Source: Oscillospiraceae bacterium (lineage in GTDB: Bacteria; Bacillota; Clostridia; Oscillospirales; Acutalibacteraceae). Taken from it: DNA of 7,558 nt. The DNA lies in the NCBI GenBank assembly GCA_902796535.1, contig CADBPL010000140.1, forward strand, positions 1-7,558, in the 5' to 3' direction. The notes beneath the pieces were generated by a model. The model saw only the letters and a program-made list of their open reading frames with translations, had not been told where the DNA came from and searched no databases. Of the stretch, positions 1 through 4,179 are shown in pieces. The number at the start of each line of letters is the position of its first letter. Position 1 is the first letter of the stretch. A program made the position numbers and the translations under genes.

Positions 1-108
1 GCCAAGGCCATGGCCAACGACGCCGACCCGGTCACGCAACGCTTCGGCGCGGCGCTTTATAACTACAGTGTGGCTGCCAAAGCCTGCTTTAAGGAGGAAC
101 AGCCGTGA
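1..108 (+). CDS. C-terminal end of a probable surface protein (partial)
   Basis: An open frame enters from the left edge and stops at TGA 106-108, leaving 35 residues. Near the end it reads LYNYSVAAKACFKEEQP. This resembles the YGAAAQ.YF-type motif seen near the C-terminus of many large surface or cellulosome-like proteins of Clostridia; that likeness is recalled, not searched. The fragment is too short to name a domain or function. Its stop codon overlaps the GTG start of the next small gene (GTGA), and that gene's ribosome binding site lies inside this frame, so the two are probably co-transcribed and translationally coupled. The frame itself is well supported; the family assignment is weak. 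Confidence 0.6.
   Translation, partial: AKAMANDADPVTQRFGAALYNYSVAAKACFKEEQP
91..97 (+). promoter_or_regulatory. Ribosome binding site AAGGAGG for the small protein at 105
   Basis: A perfect AAGGAGG lies 7 nt before the GTG at 105, inside the coding end of the upstream gene. It fixes the start of the 55-residue small protein even though that start is not ATG. Confidence 0.85.
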
Positions 109-272
109 AAAAAACGTATGTTAAGCCCGAACTTGATGCGGTCTGCTTCACGCTCAACGATGTTGTGGCCGCCTCGGGCGTTGAGAATCAGGACGCACTC
201 GACTGGGCGAGCGACCAGTTTGAAAAAGCGACAGACGGCATCCTCAGCTTCTTAAACGGTTTAGGCAATTAA
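105..272 (+). CDS. Small acidic protein of 55 residues with a YxxPxL leader-like N-terminus
   Basis: GTG 105 to TAA 270-272 encodes 55 residues starting MKKTYVKPEL. The start is set by a perfect AAGGAGG 7 nt upstream and by the GTGA overlap with the preceding gene. The N-terminal part (residues 1-24) has a basic start, then Tyr5-x-x-Pro8-x-Leu10 and a hydrophobic NDVVAAS stretch. The rest (25-55) is acidic and looks helical, with a hydrophobic patch ILSFL near a Gly-rich end. Small proteins of the type KKxYxKPEL...F...DV..xS are common in gut Clostridia and are usually left hypothetical. The Y-x-x-P-x-L spacing matches the recognition motif of lasso-peptide leaders, but no lasso maturation gene (B protease or C cyclase) is in this window, so that role is speculative. 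A terminator follows closely. No function is assigned. Confidence 0.85.
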   Translation: MKKTYVKPELDAVCFTLNDVVAASGVENQDALDWASDQFEKATDGILSFLNGLGN

Positions 273-277
273 GTTCT

Positions 278-320
278 GCCCTCCGGTCGCGTCAAACGGC
301 CGGAGGGCGTTTGGCTTTTC
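278..320 (+). terminator. Intrinsic terminator after the small protein
   Basis: GCCCTCCGG (278-286) pairs perfectly with CCGGAGGGC (300-308) across a 13-nt loop. A T-rich run, GTTTGGCTTTT (309-319), follows. It sits 5 nt after the stop of the small gene and before the next promoter, so it should end the transcript entering from the left. Confidence 0.8.
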
Positions 321-342
321 CCCGTATATTTTTTCGCAACGG

Positions 343-371
343 TTTACTTTTTCCGCGAAATGTGGTATGAT
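343..371 (+). promoter_or_regulatory. Sigma-A promoter for the lipoprotein operon
   Basis: The -35 box is TTTACT (343-348) and the -10 box is TATGAT (366-371), separated by exactly 17 nt. TGG at 363-365 supplies the TGn of an extended -10. Transcription should start near 377-379, giving a leader of about 118 nt before the ATG at 496. It lies between the terminator of the previous unit and the structured leader, which supports the call. Confidence 0.8.
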
Positions 372-378
372 ACAAAAT

Positions 379-466
379 AAAGGAGTGCGGTTCGGCGCGT
401 GTTCTTTTCGCGCGAACCGTCGAAAAATGAAAGAAAGACCGGAAAGGAGAGCGGTTCGTGCGCGTG
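379..466 (+). repeat. Imperfect direct repeat of a ribosome-binding-site-plus-hairpin-arm unit
   Basis: AAAGGAG-T-GCGGTTCG-GCGCGTG (379-401) and AAAGGAG-A-GCGGTTCG-T-GCGCGTG (443-466) differ by one substitution and one extra T, with a 64-nt period. Each copy is followed by a complementary GAACCG arm, so the leader appears to hold two copies of one module. Confidence 0.7.
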
Positions 467-495
467 ATCCCTCAGACGAACCGCAAAGACTCGCG
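379..495 (+). promoter_or_regulatory. Structured 5' leader with two hairpins that could exchange partners
   Basis: Four complementary arms are visible. Arm 1 (387-399) pairs with arm 2 (409-420): GCGGTTC/GAACCGT plus GCGCG/CGCGC, with one bulged G and a 9-nt loop. Arm 3 GCGGTTCGT (451-459) pairs perfectly with arm 4 ACGAACCGC (476-484) around a 16-nt loop. Arms 1 and 3 are nearly identical, so arm 2 could instead pair with arm 3 (413-419 with 452-458), or arm 1 with arm 4. That is the geometry of an attenuator or translational switch. A strong GGAAAGGAG (441-449) lies just before arm 3, and no good ribosome binding site lies directly before ATG 496. The 3:4 hairpin has no T-run, so control of translation is more likely than termination. 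The ligand or trigger is unknown. Confidence 0.55.
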
Positions 496-499
496 ATGA
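458..499 (+). CDS. Possible 13-codon leader ORF coupled to the lipoprotein start
   Basis: GTG 458 lies 8 nt after GGAAAGGAG (441-449), the best ribosome binding site in the leader, and opens a 13-codon frame, MRVIPQTNRKDSR. Its TGA (497-499) overlaps the lipoprotein ATG as ATGA. A second in-frame GTG at 464 could also serve. Since ATG 496 lacks its own ribosome binding site, translation of this peptide followed by re-initiation is a plausible route to the lipoprotein. A further frame, GTG 399 to TGA 465-467 (22 codons), ends on GTG 464, but its ribosome binding site is 13 nt away and weak. Chance cannot be excluded for such short frames. Confidence 0.35.
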   Translation: MRVIPQTNRKDSR

Positions 500-1107
500 A
501 AAAAACGTTATTGATTTTGGCGGCTGCTCTGCTTGTGCTGTCCGCCGGGTGCGCCAAAAAGGCAGAGGATCCTGCGCAGAGCTCGACGCTGCCTGTTGTT
601 ACCGGCAACAAGAATGAAATCGAAATCACCCTTGACCTGGCAGGCGAAACGTCGGAAGCGGCCGTGACCGAACCGACCGCCGAGGGCGCGTCCGGGGCGG
701 ATGAAAAGCAGCCGGCTCAGTCAGCCGCGGGGAAAACCGCCGGGCAGACGACGCAGGCTGCCGCAAAAGGGGAGGCGGCCACGACTAAAGCGAGCGACGC
801 CGCGACCAAAGCAAACCAGACCACCGACAAAGCAAACGACGCCGCGACCAAGGCGAACCAGACCACGGCCGCATCCAACGACACGGCGGCCAAAGCGGGC
901 GAGGCTGCGGGCAAGGCCAACGGCACGACCGCCCCGGAGATCGGCTCGACCCCGACGAAAGCCGCCGACGGCGGCACGACCGGCGCGGGCGAAAAAGCGA
1001 CCCTGCCCACCGTTCGTGACGGCGCGGATGAGAACGGCAACGAAACCCTGCCGAACTCAGACAGCGGGAAGAACCGCTATGAGCTGCCTGCCATTCCGCT
1101 GAATTAA
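496..1107 (+). CDS. Secreted lipoprotein with a low-complexity Ala/Thr/Lys-rich stalk
   Basis: The protein has 203 residues. Residues 1-18 form a lipoprotein signal peptide (MKK, hydrophobic core) ending in the lipobox LSAG-Cys19, so Cys19 should be lipidated and the protein anchored to the outer face of the membrane. The mature part is almost wholly low-complexity and probably disordered or helical: residues 50-165 are rich in Ala, Thr, Lys, Gly and Asp, with six heptads of the DAATKAN type at 101-142. The C-terminus is YELPAIPLN. No enzymatic domain is seen. The frame is open further upstream (ATG 427), but that start would put 23 charged residues before the signal peptide and would lie inside the leader, so ATG 496 is preferred. 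The gene is the first of a two-gene unit with the BIG2 protein 73 nt downstream. It may be a wall-spanning spacer or adhesin-like stalk; the function is unknown. Confidence 0.85.
   Translation: MKKTLLILAAALLVLSAGCAKKAEDPAQSSTLPVVTGNKNEIEITLDLAGETSEAAVTEPTAEGASGADEKQPAQSAAGKTAGQTTQAAAKGEAATTKASDAATKANQTTDKANDAATKANQTTAASNDTAAKAGEAAGKANGTTAPEIGSTPTKAADGGTTGAGEKATLPTVRDGADENGNETLPNSDSGKNRYELPAIPLN
793..921 (+). repeat. 42-bp coding tandem repeat (14 residues, two heptads each)
   Basis: Three units start at 793, 835 and 877. In protein they read SDAATKANQTTDKA, NDAATKANQTTAAS and NDTAAKAGEAAGKA, with a fourth beginning NGTT. The first two are the most alike in DNA and the third has diverged. The underlying period is 7 residues, suiting an Ala-rich helical or extended stalk, and the repeat could change in length by slippage or recombination. 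Confidence 0.75.
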
Positions 1108-1180
1108 GGCAGTACCGCCGCCTCAAGGCTGTGAATTGAGGAAGAGGATCTCTGACAAATTGACGTAAGGAGGAAGTATC
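1108..1180 (+). other. Spacer between the lipoprotein and BIG2 genes with ribosome binding site
   Basis: This 73-nt gap holds a small hairpin, CCTCAA (1121-1126) with TTGAGG (1136-1141), and no T-run, so it does not look like a terminator. AAGGAGG (1167-1173) sits 7 nt before GTG 1181. No convincing promoter is visible, which supports read-through from the lipoprotein gene. Confidence 0.6.
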
Positions 1181-1630
1181 GTGAAAAAATTCTACGCATG
1201 TTTAGCCGTTGCCATGATTCTGGTGCTGCTCAGCGTTCCCGTTCTCGTGCGTGCGGGCGATCTGCCGCCCATTCCGCTGACAACTGCGCCGAAAACCACC
1301 GTGGAGGAAGCCAGCACGGATTTTGAAGTGCCTGTCGACCCGCTGGTCACCACCGTCCCTTCGTTCTGGATCAGCGAAACGTCGCTGACCATGACCTATC
1401 GCTCCAACGCCAAGCTGAGCACCAGCGAGCCCGTTACCTGGACGAGCTCGAATGAAGACGTTGTCCAGGTCAGCGGCAACGGTTCCCTGACCGCCGTTGG
1501 CATCGGCAAAGCCGAGGTCAGAGCCGTCACCGCCGACGGAAGAGCGAAGCACTGCACCGTCAGGGTGCGCTATTCCTTCCTTCAGTGGTGCATCATGATC
1601 CTGTTCCTTGGCTGGCTCTGGGGCTATTGA
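1181..1630 (+). CDS. Small exported BIG2 (bacterial Ig-like) protein with a C-terminal membrane anchor
   Basis: The protein has 149 residues, from GTG 1181 behind a perfect AAGGAGG at 7 nt. Residues 1-25 are a signal peptide (MKKFYACLAV, then a Leu/Val-rich core, likely cleaved after VRA). Residues 26-58 are a Pro/Thr-rich linker. Residues 60-129 fit the bacterial Ig-like group 2 fold: VTWTSSNEDVVQVSGNGSL, then VGIGKAEVRAVTADG and a closing TVRV strand. Residues 131-148 (YSFLQWCIMILFLGWLWGY) form a Trp-rich hydrophobic end, probably a membrane anchor with almost nothing beyond it. The protein would display one Ig-like domain just outside the membrane. BIG2 domains occur in adhesins and carbohydrate-binding surface proteins, but there is no catalytic domain and the partner is unknown. 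It shares an LPxIPL motif with the preceding lipoprotein and is followed by a strong terminator. Confidence 0.85.
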   Translation: MKKFYACLAVAMILVLLSVPVLVRAGDLPPIPLTTAPKTTVEEASTDFEVPVDPLVTTVPSFWISETSLTMTYRSNAKLSTSEPVTWTSSNEDVVQVSGNGSLTAVGIGKAEVRAVTADGRAKHCTVRVRYSFLQWCIMILFLGWLWGY

Positions 1631-1653
1631 TGCAAACCCGAAATTGGCTTTCC

Positions 1654-1692
1654 GCCTGCTTTGCCCGTTGGCAAAGCAGGCTTTTGTGTTTT
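1654..1692 (+). terminator. Strong intrinsic terminator after the BIG2 gene
   Basis: GCCTGCTTTGCC (1654-1665) pairs perfectly over 12 bp with GGCAAAGCAGGC (1670-1681) around the tetraloop CGTT. TTTTGTGTTTTT follows. It lies 24 nt after the stop codon and separates the lipoprotein/BIG2 unit from the next promoter. Confidence 0.95.
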
Positions 1693-1725
1693 TCGACAAA
1701 ACAGCCAAAAAAGCGGGCGATATGG

Positions 1726-1754
1726 TTGAAGTTTTGTATTTGTTGTGTTATAAT
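1726..1754 (+). promoter_or_regulatory. Sigma-A promoter for the zinc-ribbon/Ig/symporter operon
   Basis: The -35 box is TTGAAG (1726-1731) and the -10 box is a consensus TATAAT (1749-1754), spaced by 17 nt, with TGT just before it (1746-1748) giving an extended -10. Transcription should begin near 1760-1762, about 30 nt before the first start codon. A second TATAAT at 1762-1767 has only a poor -35 (TTTGTT, 1739-1744). Confidence 0.85.
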
Positions 1755-1775
1755 CGCTTTATATAATTGCTTTGA

Positions 1776-1781
1776 AAGGAG
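1776..1781 (+). promoter_or_regulatory. Ribosome binding site that fixes a TTG start at 1790
   Basis: AAGGAG lies 8 nt before TTG 1790. The earlier in-frame TTG at 1772 overlaps this site and has no ribosome binding site of its own, so 1790 is the start. It gives a protein beginning MHCPKCGG, as expected for a zinc ribbon at the extreme N-terminus. Confidence 0.8.
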
Positions 1782-1789
1782 CTGTTATC

Positions 1790-2656
1790 TTGCATTGCCC
1801 CAAGTGCGGGGGAGAGATCCCCTTCTATGATTTGAAACCCAATTGCAGGCACTGCGGCGTCAATATTCTGTATTATTCGCAGGAAGCGCAGCTGGCGCAC
1901 GACGCCAAACGCACCGAGCTTGAGGGTGCTGCGGCGCGCATGGTCATCGCGCGGGTCAAGGCAGCCTACATCGGCAGCAAAGCGGCGATTGCGCGCACGA
2001 TCGTCTCAGTCAGCTCGGCCGCCGTGCTTTTGCTGTCGTTCGGTTCGCTCAAACTCACCGTGCCTTTCTTTGAAAAAACGCTTTCCGCGGGTCTGCTCGG
2101 CGTGATCACGGGTATGGACGATCTCAAGCAGCTCCCCACGTATCTCAAAAGCGCCATGTTTTCGGACTATGCCAAGGCGTTTTTGCTGCCGATGGGCGTG
2201 CTGGCGATCCTGCTGCTGTTGGTGACGGTGCTCTTCTTCCTGTTCATTCTTTGCTTTTTGAGCCTTGAAAAGACGGCGAAGGCCATGCGGAACACCTCGC
2301 TTGTCGGCGCGGTGATCGCTCTGCTGGGGCAGATTGCGGTGCTGGTGATGGATTTTGCCAGACCTTTACCCGCAACGCCTGCGGCGCAGATCCATGCCGG
2401 CTGGGGCGGCTTTGCCATTGCGGCCGTCTGGTTTGCCGTGTTTTTCCTGAACCGCCTGATGCTCAAGCAGGGCATTGAGCCACCTTACCGCGAAAACGAT
2501 ATCAAGCGCCGCGAGCTGCTCAAAAAAGTGCGCAAAGGCGAAGTGGATCTCGATTCGCTGCCGCTTCCGGTGCTGGAAAGCGAACAGGAGCGTGAAGAGC
2601 GCCTGAAAGCGCTGGAAGAAGCGCTGAAAGCGGAAGAGGAGGGGAAAGAGCTATGA
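1790..2656 (+). CDS. Zinc-ribbon membrane protein with about four transmembrane helices
   Basis: The protein has 288 residues from TTG 1790. Residues 3-22 form a zinc ribbon: Cys3-P-K-Cys6 and Cys19-R-H-Cys22, followed by Gly. A charged segment comes next. Predicted membrane helices are near 70-89, 131-157 (very hydrophobic, Leu/Phe-rich), 170-188 and 204-223. The C-terminal 65 residues are highly charged (ELLKKVRKGEV, then EQEREERLKALEEALKAEEE) and probably form a cytoplasmic coiled coil or helix. Zinc-ribbon-plus-membrane proteins like this are common in Firmicutes and mostly uncharacterised. Its stop overlaps the ATG of the next gene (ATGA), so the two are translationally coupled, and the symporter gene follows in the same unit. 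It may act as an assembly or regulatory partner of those proteins, but this rests on context only. Confidence 0.85.
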   Translation: MHCPKCGGEIPFYDLKPNCRHCGVNILYYSQEAQLAHDAKRTELEGAAARMVIARVKAAYIGSKAAIARTIVSVSSAAVLLLSFGSLKLTVPFFEKTLSAGLLGVITGMDDLKQLPTYLKSAMFSDYAKAFLLPMGVLAILLLLVTVLFFLFILCFLSLEKTAKAMRNTSLVGAVIALLGQIAVLVMDFARPLPATPAAQIHAGWGGFAIAAVWFAVFFLNRLMLKQGIEPPYRENDIKRRELLKKVRKGEVDLDSLPLPVLESEQEREERLKALEEALKAEEEGKEL

Positions 2657-4179
2657 GTAAGCCTGCCAAAAAAGGGACAAAGATTCTCATTGGCTTTTTG
2701 ATCGCGGCGATCCTCATGGCGATCTGCTTCCTGTGCGTGGCGCTCTACGCGAAAAACGAATTCAACAAAGAGCGTTCCTGGCTGCCGCTGAAATATGAGC
2801 CGCAGCAGGCCTCCGCAACCGAATTGCCCGATAACGCGCCCGAAGCGCTGGATTACGCGCTGTGTCTTTACGATGATGCGCTTCACGGCGACAGCGTGGA
2901 GATCAGCTGCCGCACCGACGTTGACCTCGGCGGCGACATGAAACTGCCGTTTGCCGATGCGGACAACGCCATCATCGACAGGATCCGCTCCGGTGCGGCG
3001 GGCGCCGTGCAGGCGCTGTATCCCACGCTGAGCGGTCAGAGGGCGGCCGACGTCAAAGAGGCGGAGCTGCCTGAGCTCGATCTGGATGAATCCGACGTGC
3101 TGGAATACGTTTACGACGCCGAAAGCCTGTTTAACCGCAAGGGCGAATACACCTCCGACACCTACGAGCTTGTTTTCAAGATCGATCCCGCCTTTGAAAA
3201 TGCCGATGAGATCCGCAGCAGCAGTGTCTATAAAGGGATCTGCGAAGCCTTAAAAGACGCCATGACGGTGAACAGCATCGACCCCGACGCCAAAGAGGTG
3301 GAGATCTGCTTTTGCGTCGACCGCTTGACCGATCAGCTCCAAAGCGTGTCGATCGCCCGCAGCTATGAGATCACCGCCAACGTCACCCTCACCGACGCGT
3401 ATGCCGCTCTGGGCAGGGACGGCGCAAGGGAGGCGACGGTTGTGCTGCCGTATAAAGCAACGGAACATATTGATTTCATGTGGTACGGCCTGCGCTTTAC
3501 AGAGGATTATCTGGAACAGAAGCCCGGCGACATCATCACGCTGCCGCTGCAGATCAACGTCAACAGCGCCGCGGTGCAGGGTGAGGATTTTACGGTGGAT
3601 TATGAAATTTCCGACCCGCAGACCATGCAGATCGACGAAGACGCCGTTATGACCGTCAACAAAACGAACGACGTGTCCGACACCGAGGGCGTTAAGGTGA
3701 CTGCCACGCTGACCTTCGAGGGCAAGCGCTATACCGATGACATCATCGTCTACATCACCAAACTGGATAAAGCCACCACCGGCGTTCGCTTCTGGGAGGA
3801 CAGCTTTACCGTTGCGCTCGGGAAGACCGTCGCCCTGCCGGCCGATATCCGCGTGCCGGTCAATGAGCAATCCGAGCAGCGCAGCGAAGAAGAGTATTCA
3901 CTGCTCATCGAGGTATCCGACCCCGCGGCGCTGAAGGTGGAGCAGGACGAAAAGGAGCTGTTCGCCACGGCGCTCAAGCCGGCCGCCGAGCCTGTTACAG
4001 TGACCGTTACGATGAAGTGCGGCGGACACACCTACACAGCCTCACTCCCGGTCACCGTTACGGAAGAAGCCGTTGGGGAGCCGGAGGAAGCGGCCGAGAT
4101 TCCGGTTGAGGCCGCAGCGGACGAGGCCGAAATTCCGGTTGAGATCATGGAAGAAACGGAGGCGAGCCAAAATGACTGA
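2653..4179 (+). CDS. Single-pass membrane protein with a large Ig-like ectodomain
   Basis: The protein has 508 residues. ATG 2653 overlaps the previous stop by 4 nt and has GAGGAGGGG about 8 nt upstream. A short basic cytoplasmic start (MSKPAKKGTK) is followed by one helix at about 11-33, with the rest outside. Residues 60-270 are an acidic mixed region with no family recognised. Residues 279-368 and 377-470 look like two tandem Ig-like beta domains, each with an ISDP or VSDP strand, a ligand-facing loop and a closing TxTxTFEGKRY or VTMKCGGHTY hairpin, similar to degenerate BIG2 domains. The last 35 residues are acidic with a duplicated AEIPVE. There is no catalytic motif. Coupling to the zinc-ribbon gene before it and the symporter after it suggests a joint envelope role, perhaps substrate capture or scaffolding. 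That is inference. Confidence 0.85.
   Translation: MSKPAKKGTKILIGFLIAAILMAICFLCVALYAKNEFNKERSWLPLKYEPQQASATELPDNAPEALDYALCLYDDALHGDSVEISCRTDVDLGGDMKLPFADADNAIIDRIRSGAAGAVQALYPTLSGQRAADVKEAELPELDLDESDVLEYVYDAESLFNRKGEYTSDTYELVFKIDPAFENADEIRSSSVYKGICEALKDAMTVNSIDPDAKEVEICFCVDRLTDQLQSVSIARSYEITANVTLTDAYAALGRDGAREATVVLPYKATEHIDFMWYGLRFTEDYLEQKPGDIITLPLQINVNSAAVQGEDFTVDYEISDPQTMQIDEDAVMTVNKTNDVSDTEGVKVTATLTFEGKRYTDDIIVYITKLDKATTGVRFWEDSFTVALGKTVALPADIRVPVNEQSEQRSEEEYSLLIEVSDPAALKVEQDEKELFATALKPAAEPVTVTVTMKCGGHTYTASLPVTVTEEAVGEPEEAAEIPVEAAADEAEIPVEIMEETEASQND
4093..4143 (+). repeat. Short duplicated AEIPVE segment in the acidic C-terminal tail
   Basis: GCCGAGATTCCGGTTGAG (4093-4110) and GCCGAAATTCCGGTTGAG (4126-4143) differ at one base and start 33 nt (11 codons) apart. 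They encode two AEIPVE blocks in the acidic tail of the Ig-like protein and may be a recent slippage duplication. Confidence 0.7.
4158..4162 (+). promoter_or_regulatory. Ribosome binding site that fixes the symporter start at ATG 4172
   Basis: GGAGG (4158-4162) lies 9 nt before ATG 4172, inside the end of the Ig-like gene. The frame is open about 100 nt further upstream, but that extension is an Arg/Pro/Lys-rich shadow of the acidic tail and has no ribosome binding site. Confidence 0.8.

Noticed and set aside
367..495. Longer N-terminus for the lipoprotein from ATG 367 or ATG 427
   Set aside because: ATG 367 lies inside the -10 box, before the likely transcription start. ATG 427 has no ribosome binding site and would place 23 charged residues before the signal peptide.
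589..606. LPVVTG as a possible sortase motif in the lipoprotein
   Set aside because: The spacing is not LPxTG, it lies only about 13 residues after the lipidated Cys, and no hydrophobic segment or basic tail follows it.
701..1102. Arg/Pro-rich open frame on the plus strand and Ala/Val-rich ones on the minus strand over the lipoprotein
   Set aside because: These are alternative frames of the GC-rich repeats. Only the 496-1107 frame has a signal peptide with a lipobox.
4073..4171. N-terminal extension of the symporter
   Set aside because: The added 33 residues are Arg/Lys/Pro-rich, are read out of frame from the acidic tail of the Ig-like gene, and have no ribosome binding site.
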